From contig OX235264.1 of the NCBI GenBank assembly GCA_944472135.2, positions 86,438,319-86,502,318 of the forward strand: DNA of 64,000 nt, in the 5' to 3' direction. Numbering within the stretch: the stretch's first letter is position 1; the number at the start of each line of letters is the position of its first letter. This document shows positions 10,619 to 20,358 of the stretch, piece by piece. Source of the stretch: Trichobilharzia regenti (lineage: Eukaryota; Platyhelminthes; Trematoda; Strigeidida; Schistosomatidae). The translations under genes were made by a program, and so were the position numbers. The notes below the pieces were generated by a model that saw only the letters and a program-made list of their open reading frames with translations, searched no databases and was not told where the DNA came from.

Positions 10619-11191
10619 TCAGGGCTTTTGATAGTTGCAGTTGTGGCATTTTCATGCTTTCATTTGGTTTCCTCCTGGTTTCAGGTCTATCTACACTTTT
10701 ATATCAGTTTTATTCCTTATTTTGTACTGTCAGCTAACAGTTATGTCTTCATTCTACTGGGGAGATAACAGATTCAACCAATATTTATGTATCAGTGTTT
10801 ACAGTTCTTCTCAATGGTAATTTTTCGAATAAAGCCATTGTGTTATTATTATCATCGTTAAATTCAACTTAGTTGAGTGTTAGTAAGATTCTTCGTTTGT
10901 ACTTCATCCTCACATGCGATTATTTTAGCATTCATTGGAAAAAAATCACACACAACTATTATATACTTCAAATAAAGCAGTAAAACACCAAACATAGTTT
11001 ATTTAATTGAGTGTTTCGATAACATGAATGACAAAAATGCAACAAAATCCATACAAATGATGACAGATTGATGCAGATAACAAAATCATCATATTATAGT
11101 AATACAAAGGTCATCAATTGAGTCATTTATAAGAGAGAGAAATATAACGGCATTTGTACCTGATGAGTATCATTTCATCATCCTGTGAAGA
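10619..11191. other. Upstream region of the cathepsin B gene
   Basis: AT-rich and non-coding. It presumably contains the promoter and 5' UTR of the downstream gene. No single promoter motif stands out enough to call. Confidence 0.4.
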
Positions 11192-14100
11192 ATGCTAAAA
11201 ATAGTGTTGTGTTTAACTTCCTTAATGAGCATTCTCACAGCTCATGTACTCATGAATAATGAAAAAGAATTCGAACCTCTGTCAGATGAAGTGATTTCAT
11301 ATATCAACCAGCATGTAAGTCATACTCTAAATAAAGTATTTCATGTTTGTTACACTATTTACGATCATGTAGTACACATTCGTTCTCACGATCGAACAAC
11401 TATGAATGTGTTGAATTAATGGAATTTACTTGATACAGTGAGTAAAAGCATACAGTTGTCAATACTGTTCCCTAAGCTGAAAGATAAACTCTACTAGATT
11501 TTGATCTGAAAGCACTTCGTGGTTTGGTTATTCCATGTAGAAAAAGGAATTGTTTTACTTTACCGCTTATGTAATTTCCATGTAAGTCTAAGTTTTGTAG
11601 GCAGTGCAGAAACTAATCTATCCTTACTACAATTGTTTGGAAACGGGGAGTTTCTTGAAAGTCTCCTCTGTATTTTGCATCACAACACGTTGTATTCACC
11701 TCATTTTTAGAATACAGCATTTTAATTTGGTATTGAATTCTCTTGTAGCTCTATGATGATATGAGTTTGTCACTCAGGTAGGTGTACACTCACGTGGATT
11801 GTCATTCGACGACGCCATTGTACAAAATCTAAAACCAGTCCAACCGATAAAACAGTCAAGGAATACAAAGTGGATTATTGCATAGTTCTTAATCGTTCAG
11901 TTACAGCATGAATTTGTTTTATTTAATGTAAGCACTGGTTTTCTCCCACCCTTCATTTGACAGCCTGATGCCGGATGGAAAGCTGGCCGAAATTATCGAT
12001 TCAAATCCGTTGATGATGCACGAATGCTACTTGGTGTCAAGAATGAGGACGAGGAATTAAGAAAAAGGAGACGACCAACAGTTGATCACAAAAATGTGAG
12101 CTTGGAAATACCAACAAGTTTTGACTCGCGAACGAACTGGAGTCAGTGTGAAAGTATATCGACTATTAGTGACCAATCACGATGTGGTTCATGCTGGGTA
12201 AGTATCATCAGTCTTGTCTGAAATATCCAGTTTTCTACATTTGGAATTACAGTCTGCTTATTATTCACAAGTCAGAAGCAATACTCAGTTATGATATCTA
12301 ATTCCACAATTCAGAGATATTTTGTTATCAAATATAAACTGAATTCTCAGGCACATTCTTTATCTGCAACAGATCAAATCTGCGGAGTATATTAGTGTTT
12401 TCACGGATGATAAAAATTGAATTTGGTTATATCAGAATTCTTTTAAATTTTCCCAGGCATTTGCAGCAGTTGAAGCAATGAGTGATCGTATCTGCATTCA
12501 GTCAGAGGGGAATAAATCTGTCGAGTTAAGTGCAGCCGATCTACTCAGCTGTTGTACATCATGTGGTCAAGGGTGTCAAGGTGGATCTCCAGGATTAGCT
12601 TGGGACTTTTGGGTGAAACAAGGCATTGTTACTGGTAGTTCGAAAGAGAATCAGACTGGCTGTCTGCCATATCCATTTCCCAAATGTGAACATTCCAGTA
12701 CAGGCAAGTATCCAGCTTGTGGTGACAAGCCTTATAGGACGCCGAAATGTCAACGGAAGTGTCAAAATAATTACGAAAAATCCTACATGGAAGACAAGTA
12801 CTATGGTAAGTTAAATTGACGATGAAGAAATCAGATGACATAACTTAAGTCCTACAAAATGTTATGTCACATTTCAAATCTGTTTGAAATTCCTATGACT
12901 GTCATGACATTGCGTACTGATGTAGTTAGCAAGTGGATTTGATACTTCGTTGACCAGGGAGTAACATTAGAGTCAATGTTCTTTACCAAATTTCTTCGGA
13001 CTAAACTGACTTATTGTACTCTGTCAGACTGTCATTGTTTGTGCTAAATTATGTATTCCGAAATGGGACTAATATTTTCGTTTCTCAGGTATTTAGACGC
13101 ACTTTAGACGATAGTTTATCTGAAAAGTGAATTACAAGTTCTCATGACGTTTGTTTTCAGAATATCTGTGACTATACGTATACACAGTCATTAAAATAGT
13201 TGTAATGCATGCCTTTTGACTAATACTTACCACATCTGTTCGCGAGTAAACTGAAGCAATATTGTAACGAGGGTTTACCATTGACATCTATGTTGATTAT
13301 ATTTACCTCAACGCATCTGGCGCCTTCGAATCTCTCTGATCAAGAATTAACAAGAAATGATGTCTTCTTGGTATAAACCTTTGGTAACTTTAATTCTCAG
13401 CGTTTCCATGATGACGTTTGGAAGATTTCGCGGAACAAAAGGTAGGAATTACGTATGTTCGAGGCCAATTTATATTCGTTTATTTTGCACTCGGCGCTCA
13501 GTTTACACTTGCCTTTAATTTCGTATCTTGAATGTAAGAAACGCGTTTCACATTCTTTTATTTCACTAGTAAATAATTAGACTGGGTAAGGTGAAATTTG
13601 TTCTCTAAAATGTATTAGTATGATATATGCTGAGTTGTTGGTTTTCTTCTTTCGTGTATTAGAATTAAACTGCTATAATATGCAATTATACTGATCAAGC
13701 AAACATTGGTGTTTATGATTTGCAAACTTAAATAAGGACTGCAGTCTGTTAAATGTGCTCATCAAGTAAGAATGTGTCGATAACCAGCATGGAGGTAGGT
13801 ATCAAGTAGGAAAACATGAATGTGCAAAATAGCCAAAAGTGTCTCCTGTCTCCTTGATTATACCTGCAATCTATTGACCAATCAGATGCATATGAGGACA
13901 AACCTAGTGTCAATAATGATGCGTAAGAATTAACTGATAACACCTTAAATGTTACATTGCCAGTTTTACTTCACTGACTATCTGGGCAATACCTAGTCCA
14001 TTCAAACAGTACGCATGTACACAAAATGTGAGAAACAACTACCTATGTTTGCAATACATTTCACTTCATGAAGAGTTAACTCGAAAACTCTGGTTACTGA

Positions 14101-14933
14101 TGTACAAACTGACCTAACTTCACTTGAGTATTATCGGTTATCTTTAACCTGTTCATGGGAACTGAGTGGTAGCATGTGGTGATAAATTCAGAGGTAATCG
14201 CGTAAACAGACGATATACAATATAAGACAGTAGTGGGACAGCGACAACTGGTTATCAGACAGATATCCTGAAATAGAGATTCAACTATTCATTTTCATGA
14301 TGCCTGGAAATTCTTGACCTCGTTGTTTGATGAAAGGGTGCCATAGTCACCAATAGTGCATTCTTTTGATAAAAGTGAATTTACACCATCGTATTAATCA
14401 GAATGTTTCGCGTAGTTATTATGCATGTAGTTATGATTAACAAATAATATACGCCATCATTCTCATCTCCATTGATAGTATGAAATATTGGTCTGAATGA
14501 TTATCATCCACTCATTCAAATGAGTGAATCATTTGGCTATTCACCCGCCAGTGTTATACTAATCCTGATACCTAAAATATCGTCATCTTTGTCTACCACT
14601 TACTCACTAGGTCAGACGTCTTACAACTTGCTTGTCAGCGAAGAGACAATCCAGAAAGAAATTATGATGCATGGCCCAGTTGCGGCAGTTTTCAGAGTGT
14701 ATACAGATTTCCTTAACTATAAATCTGGAATCTACAAATTCATGAAAGGAAAAGAAATGGCTTGGCATGCTGTTCGAATCATAGGATGGGGTGTAGAGAG
14801 GGAAACTCCCTATTGGTTGATCGCTAATTCGTGGAATGAAGATTGGGGAGAGAACGGATACTTTAGAATGTTACGTGGAAAAGATGAATGCAGAATTGAG
14901 TCATTGGTGACAGCTGGAACTGCTGACATTTGA
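11192..14933 (+). CDS. Cathepsin B-like cysteine protease (papain family C1A), four exons
   Basis: Exons: 11192-11314, 11964-12197, 12457-12805 and 14611-14933, all with GT-AG introns; the phases keep one frame and give about 342 residues, the family's normal length. Residues 1-17 form a signal peptide. A propeptide with the cathepsin B-type start ([12 protein letters not shown]) follows, with the mature enzyme beginning near residue 89 (EIPTSFDSR). The oxyanion glutamine Q112, catalytic Cys118 (QSRCGSCW), His288 and Asn308 (ANSWNEDWG) are all present, as are the paired cysteines ([12 protein letters not shown]). In blood flukes such enzymes digest host haemoglobin in the gut; that role is inferred from the family. 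Oddities: in the occluding loop (196-207) only His198 remains and the next position is Ser199 where cathepsin B normally has a second His. The residues before the catalytic His are Ala-Trp rather than Gly-Gly. The gene is otherwise undamaged; the 1.8-kb third intron has no recognised repeat. Confidence 0.93.
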
Positions 14934-14952
14934 TTTATTTCACAGTTCTCGG

Positions 14953-14958
14953 AATAAA
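14953..14958 (+). terminator. Polyadenylation signal of the cathepsin B gene
   Basis: AATAAA lies 20 bases after the stop codon. A second AATAAA follows at about 14980, and either could be used. Confidence 0.6.
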
Positions 14959-14989
14959 TCTTTGTAACTTTTGATTCTAAATAAATTGT

Positions 14990-15511
14990 ATTTATACACA
15001 GAACACTCATGTTAGATCTTTGGTAAGCAGTAAAATTGCCTTCAAAAGATTTACTTAACATCTTCTGTAGATAACGGTAATGAGATAACCTATATTCGTA
15101 TGTGTCCCACCCAAATCTATTTCAAAAAGTTTGAACGTATAACACTGAACGCTTCTTCTTAACCTACCTAGTTCCAAACAGTACGAGTTTGAGTATAACT
15201 TTAATACACTGAGTCTGCCGATTCCTGGTCATGTAAAATAACCAAATAAACACCCATTGAACTATTTCGAGGAAGAACGAATCATACATCTCGAGTTTGC
15301 CTTCACTTTCTTCTCAGTGTGAAAATAGTATTCGAGCAGTTGGTTAGATGTTGTCTCATTGACAGCACTATCTCGCATAAATATATATAAGTTTACAGTA
15401 TAACTGAATGTGTCAGTCATCACATACTTTTCAAAAGGTGCGGAAATTTTCCACCGACTTCTGCAATCGACTTCCAACTAGGAAGATTCAGATGTCAACC
15501 TATCCGTCCAC
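14990..15511. other. Non-coding stretch downstream of cathepsin B
   Basis: No coding region or repeat was recognised here. A 71-codon minus-strand frame at 15262-15477 has no recognisable content. Confidence 0.45.
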
Positions 15512-15638
15512 TTAATTACATCAGTTTCTAGAATTGTAGCTCTGTCCAGCCCCATGGTGCCATTGTATGTTAGTCAATGAATTCCGACTGCTGAACATTT
15601 TTAAACCGAGTCATCTTTCTGGTGTCAATCATTCTGCA
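15512..15638 (+). repeat. Inverted repeat flanking LTR element copy 2, left arm
   Basis: Reverse complement of 17802-17929 apart from a few substitutions and a 1-base gap. Weaker similarity extends about 25 bp further out on both sides. Without the SINE and LTR element between them the arms would be only about 120 bp apart, so both insertions entered a pre-existing foldback. Confidence 0.85.
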
Positions 15639-15725
15639 TTTAGCTGAATTCCTAGATTCTGATAACCTAATCGGCCTCGCTCTACTGGACTGACTTATGT
15701 AGTTGACCTAACAGGACACTTCGTG

Positions 15726-15935
15726 TGAGTCGGTGGCACAGTGGTTAGGACTCTCGCCGACCATGCACATGGTCCGGGGTTCGAGCCCACGCCGGCGCAC
15801 ACCTGATATCTACGGTCGGCCTGCAAAATTTGGGCTACCGATATCCATGCTGAAAATCCCATACTTGTACCAAAAATACAGTGTGGAATCAAGCTGTAAA
15901 TCAAAAATAAAATAAATAAATAAAAATTAAATTAC
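15726..15935 (+). mobile_element. tRNA-derived SINE, type B
   Basis: Contains A box tggcacagtgg, B-box-like ggttcgagccc, the type B body (ctaccgatatccatgctgaaaa) and an AAATAAAT-type tail at about 15902-15935. It lies just upstream of LTR element copy 2, inside the foldback. No clear target duplication was seen. Confidence 0.88.
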
Positions 15936-15960
15936 CTTGCCTAATCGGGTCAAAGGTTAC

Positions 15961-16154
15961 TGTGGTGATTGACAATTTCTATCTCTGTATTGTTTAAATA
16001 CTTACTGTTGACTGTTGATATGTTTCTTATATGAATTGCATTCTAATTCCGCTAAATACAAATTACTGATTGCTGCCCTCTCTGGGTTTTGATTAGATTC
16101 CTATAATTCCGTCATCCCGGTATATTAATATTTCAAGTACAATAAATTACTACA
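15961..16154 (+). repeat. 5' LTR of copy 2
   Basis: 194 bp, TG...CA ends. It presumably carries promoter and polyadenylation signals, which I could not localise. Confidence 0.93.
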
Positions 16155-16167
16155 AATTGGCGTCGCG

Positions 16168-17607
16168 ATGGAGCTAAGTAACCTGGGAAAATTCCCCATT
16201 AATGGGTCTCCGCGAGAGATTGCTGATTATTTGGAATGCTTTGATGCGTGGTGCATTTCCAAGAATGTTCGGGATGATAAAATACCTGCTCATTTCATCA
16301 CTACTATTGGGCTTGATGCATATAGCCTGGTGAAGAATCTGGCGTTTCCAGATAAACCCATTTCTATGCCATATGCTAAGCTCCGTGAACTTCTTATAGA
16401 TCACTTCCATGTAACTACTTTTGAGACCAGAGAGAGGGCTCAGTTCAACAAACTGGTACGTTCTCCCAATCAGAAGATAAGAGACTTTATACTACAACTC
16501 CAAATTCAAGCCTCAAAGTGTAATTTTGGAGATCAGCTGCATACACAACTACGTGATCGTCTAATTGCTGGAATCAACATTCCTAAATTAGAGAAAGAGT
16601 TAATTCAGATTCCTTCTTGTACGTTTCAAACTGCTAAAGATGTATGCATTACATATGAAGATGTCAATAATGAATACTCTGCTCCCACTACGTCAGTATC
16701 TGATGTCATGCTGTCCAAAGTCGAAAATACAAGTGTTCATGGAAAGAAATCCAAACTGCCGTCCACAGGTAACAGAATGCAGCGAGAGATCAAAAACATT
16801 AAACCGTGTTTATCCTGTGGAAAGTTACATCTACGAAGCACTTGCCGTTTTCGGAGTGCTAAGTGCTATAAATGTGGTAAAGTTGGACACATCAAGACGG
16901 TTTGCAGGAGTTCGAGTACTTATGTTGCTCAACATTCTTATAATTCTCCCAAGCTGTCTAGTAAAATGGAGTCTATGTGTCTTTCAACTTTTCAAAATAC
17001 TCAAGCTAATCCAACGAAAACCTCCACTGCAAGTTCAGCAACGCAAGTATCAACTGTATTCAAAAATGAGGTAGCTAAGTTGCAATGTGAACTGTCGAAA
17101 GCACGAAAAGACCTGAATGAGATGAGAGAGCAACTGAATAAAATTGAGGAATTACTGCATATGCATAGACTACGTCTGGTGAATCCAGAGCATACAAGTT
17201 CTTGTGAAAGTCCTGCAAAACTATTCAAATCTCGAATTCTCAAAAAGCATCTGATGTCCACTACTTCTAATGTACATTATTACAAAGATAATAACTACAG
17301 ACCTTCTGTTGGAATTATACTACAAAAAATGGGAAATCGAGTGGTGAAGATATTAGACATCAAAGATCACTCAGTTCATAACGGACACCTGGACAAAGTG
17401 ACAATAAATGAAGTAGGTCGTTCCAATTATAATATTATTGATTCCGCTAATAATCCTGATTTTGTAGATAATTCAGAAATAAGTCCAGATAGTACTGATG
17501 AAAATAATATCACAGAATCAGTTAGGTCGAAGCTACTTGCAAGCAAACCGAGACATCGTTATAAATACGCGAGGAGATATTCGAGGTGTGGCGGATGTGG
17601 TGATTGA
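16168..17607 (+). CDS. Gag with zinc knuckles fused to an integrase-tail-like segment
   Basis: An uninterrupted 479-residue protein. Residues 1-165 look like a gypsy-type capsid (TTFETRERAQFNKLVR, then LRDRLIAGI). Two zinc knuckles follow: C214-X2-C-X3-H-X4-C226 and C233-X2-C-X4-H-X4-C246, the pair typical of K02A2.6-like gypsy Gag. At about 297-330 there is a leucine heptad (L at 7-residue spacing with A, M, I between) predicting a coiled coil. Residues 338-415 resemble the end of a gypsy integrase (ESPAKLFKSRILKK, RPSVGIILQKMGNRV, a HLDKV motif). The basic tail ends CGGCGD, and its last three codons and stop lie in the 3' LTR. Gag would assemble particles and bind RNA. Whether the appended tail binds integrase, chromatin or nothing is unknown. 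The start is fixed by conservation of MEL.NLG in all copies. Confidence 0.85.
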   Translation: MELSNLGKFPINGSPREIADYLECFDAWCISKNVRDDKIPAHFITTIGLDAYSLVKNLAFPDKPISMPYAKLRELLIDHFHVTTFETRERAQFNKLVRSPNQKIRDFILQLQIQASKCNFGDQLHTQLRDRLIAGINIPKLEKELIQIPSCTFQTAKDVCITYEDVNNEYSAPTTSVSDVMLSKVENTSVHGKKSKLPSTGNRMQREIKNIKPCLSCGKLHLRSTCRFRSAKCYKCGKVGHIKTVCRSSSTYVAQHSYNSPKLSSKMESMCLSTFQNTQANPTKTSTASSATQVSTVFKNEVAKLQCELSKARKDLNEMREQLNKIEELLHMHRLRLVNPEHTSSCESPAKLFKSRILKKHLMSTTSNVHYYKDNNYRPSVGIILQKMGNRVVKILDIKDHSVHNGHLDKVTINEVGRSNYNIIDSANNPDFVDNSEISPDSTDENNITESVRSKLLASKPRHRYKYARRYSRCGGCGD

Positions 17608-17789
17608 CAATTTCTATCTCTGTATTGTTTAAATACTTACTGTTGACTGTTGATATGTTTCTTATATGAATTGCATTCTAATTCCGCTAAATACAAATTA
17701 CTGATTGCTGCCCTCTCTGGGTTTTGATTAGATTCCTATAATTCCGTCATCCCGGTATACTAATACTTCAAGTACAATAAATTACTACA
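17596..17789 (+). repeat. 3' LTR of copy 2
   Basis: 194 bp. Two differences from the 5' LTR were seen (tattaatattt versus tactaatactt). Confidence 0.93.
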
Positions 17790-17801
17790 GTTACTTTAGA
17801 C

Positions 17802-17929
17802 TGCAAGAATGATTGACATCAGAAAGATGACTCGGTTTAAAAATGTTCAGCAGTCGGAATTCATTGACTAACATACAATGGCACCATGGGGCGGGACAGA
17901 GCTACAATTCTAGAAACTGATGTAATTAA
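17802..17929 (-). repeat. Inverted repeat flanking LTR element copy 2, right arm
   Basis: Inverted match of 15512-15638. It starts only 7 bp after the element's 3' target duplication. Confidence 0.85.
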
Positions 17930-19789
17930 AGGGAAGGATATATGTTGATCACTGCGTCCTTATTGTTTAAGTCTACACAAAACCCTTGGAATAGGGATTA
18001 CTCAGGACAGTATAATAGAAGTGTAAGTAATGGTGTGACTAAATAAACAAAAGCTGTAAGTTATATGAGCAACTTGATATGATCACGACCAATAAATTGT
18101 GCTTGAAAACTCATTCGTAAATAACAATCTATCACTGTATGTTTTGTCAAATAAAACTATTCTATGGTGTAGTTATCCACTACAACAGTGCCCTGATTCT
18201 ATTCTTTTACCAGAACAAATGAGCAGCCTATGAAACTTGAAGCCTTAGGCACTTTACATGATATCTGTTTCTTACCTCAAATGTCTACTTTTATGATTTC
18301 TCTGGTGACTGATTTGTCAACAAAATACAGATGCTTACACAAACATAGACATACAGTATGGAGGGCCAAACGAATGACTTATCGACTCACACTAAACAGC
18401 TTATTACGATATCATATTTCGAACCATTTCTCATTTTTTGTGAATGCAGTTATTGATAAGCACACAATTTTCAAGATGCAGTATGTGGATCTTAGCCACC
18501 TAGATGTTTCATATACAGATACTGGTTTCATTTAGACAATAATATTACAATGTGAAATTGTGAGGCTATTATTCAAAATATCAAGGAGTATCACGTCGCT
18601 TTCATATTTCTCCTCTTACTTTCCTCCTTTTCATCAACTGATCTACTTATTTTGCATGCAGTTTTCAACATGTAAAAATTCTAATTGGTTGTTCAAAGCT
18701 ATTTCGTAAGTCTTTTGCTTTCACGGCTATTGTTCAGGTTTAATGAACGATGTACATCACAGTCATGGAGTGTTATATGACATGCTGCTTCTCTTCTCTT
18801 GATTTGGCAGGGGGGAACATTTAAAAATTTATACATACTTCTTTTCATAGGGAAATCATTAAATCCCTCCTAGTAATTTGGTAGCTGTTCACTCTATCTG
18901 TCCCAGTCAACTTGTTCTTTATTAAGACCAGGATTAACAAAAAAAATATCGCTATCATTCCTTTTTCAAATTATTCAGGATTGTCGAGAGGTAACCCCAG
19001 AATTCAGAATCCTCTTTTCACTCTTAAGCCAACTCAAATAAGTAGGTGACTTGAAAGAGTATTCCTACAGGGAAAGGCCAAAAGTCAGTCATAGGTTGAA
19101 AGTGACAATTGTACAAAAACCAGAATAAAAAATATATAGATAGAGAATGAAACGTAGGGAGATATTCTATAGCTCAGTTTCTGAGGTTGGCTATACACTG
19201 GAATGGAAGAAGTTAATCCGCTGGAAACAGACAAACTTCCGATAAATATTGACTGACTGATTTATTTTCACAGACTTTTCTACTACGTTGTAGCATTAAG
19301 TTCACAAGACATTTGACTGATTCAACACATCTGGGAAGGCAGTTATATCAACTAGGTACAAGTGTATTTCACACTAGTTAGTTCCCTTTATAAATTCTTG
19401 TAAAATAAGGACAATACACGTTATGGGATGAAGTGTAGTCAATTTCAATTTGTGTGCTCAAAATCTTTTATAAATGCAATAAATTGAAAATCTGTGTACA
19501 ACTTTATAGTTTAAAATGTCATTGTCAAAAGCAAATAATCTGACATAGTTCAGCGATATAACCAAGACAAAATGAGTATACTTGCATCTACACAACAAAA
19601 TATATGCGAACCAAATAGATATAGTTCATGACCTGATGAATTATTACAGGTAAAGGTATAAATCATTAATAATATGACAAATCATACTGTAAACTTGGTC
19701 TAGACAAAGCAAAATAACCCATCGTAATCCTGACAAGGTGTGATTAAAATACAGGACGGTAGAGAGGGTCGTTAAGCAATGGTATATAT
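17930..19789. other. Mostly non-coding; contains a dispersed repeat fragment
   Basis: Bases about 18076-18160 resemble 52775-52855 (shared caataaattgtgct and cgaaa-rich context), which precedes a CR1-like LINE fragment. This is therefore probably the 5' UTR remnant of a related LINE. The 101-codon frame at 18230-18535 has no recognisable domain. Confidence 0.45.
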
Positions 19790-20000
19790 AGTATGATGTG
19801 CACCATTAGTTTAAATTGCAGAGTGCTCACCAACTGAGCATGTGGTCTAGGTTCGACTCCTAGCCGATAACAACTTGCGTAAAGAAGGAAGGCTGGTCGT
19901 GAGGCTAGCAACTCCATCAAGTAGAAACAAAGCCAGCGTTGTTCCTAAAACTCCAAAAGCTGAAGCTTGATGCGTCATGATTCACTCGCAATGCAAAGAA
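19790..20000 (+). mobile_element. tRNA-derived SINE, type A, diverged
   Basis: Has a B-box-like ggttcgactcctag (about 19851) followed by a body matching type A (gtcgtgaggctagcaactcc, then ccagcg..., aagctgaagc). The head is mutated, and no target duplication was recognised. Confidence 0.75.
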
Positions 20001-20120
20001 ATGAAAAGAAGTCAATAAAATCCCTGCAAAACCATCACTTGTAGAGAAAAGAAAAATATTTGGTATGATAGTGGGTGAAATAATGATAAAACGGTAAGTG
20101 ATAGACTAAGAAACAAGATT

Positions 20121-20345
20121 TTTGTAAATCCTCAGGGGAACATTAGACTTCAAGCATGAGCCTTGAAGTTTCAGTAGCACTGTTGTTGATTTTGTGGGAT
20201 GGGGTTGGTAGTCTGATGCCCAGACTTCCCTCTTCGCCAGTCTTACTACTGCCTCAGTGAGGTAAAAAAGTGAGTGATCCGTGAACTGAACCCCGACCAA
20301 ACGCGTGATTGGTAAGCATTCTACATCTGTGCCACCGACGCGTTC
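20121..20345 (-). mobile_element. tRNA-derived SINE, type A, diverged, with target duplication
   Basis: On the minus strand it starts aacgcgtcggtggcacag and has a diverged B-box region (ggggttcagtt). The body contains cctcactgag and ctaccaaccccatcc. A 13-bp direct repeat aagaaacaagatt at 20108-20120 and 20346-20358 defines its limits. Confidence 0.85.
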
Positions 20346-20358
20346 AAGAAACAAGATT

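Larger units (their letters stand above)
15961..17789 (+). mobile_element. Gag-only LTR retrotransposon, copy 2 (intact, reference copy)
   Basis: A complete 1829-bp element with 194-bp LTRs at 15961-16154 and 17596-17789. The LTRs start tgtggtgatt, end ttactaca and differ at only about two positions, so insertion was recent. The 5-bp target duplication gttac is at 15956-15960 and 17790-17794. A candidate primer-binding site (tggcgtcgcgatgg) begins 3 bases inside the 5' LTR and overlaps the ATG. One ORF of 479 codons fills the whole internal region. There is no protease, reverse transcriptase, RNase H or integrase core. It must depend on proteins from another element. Confidence 0.93.
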
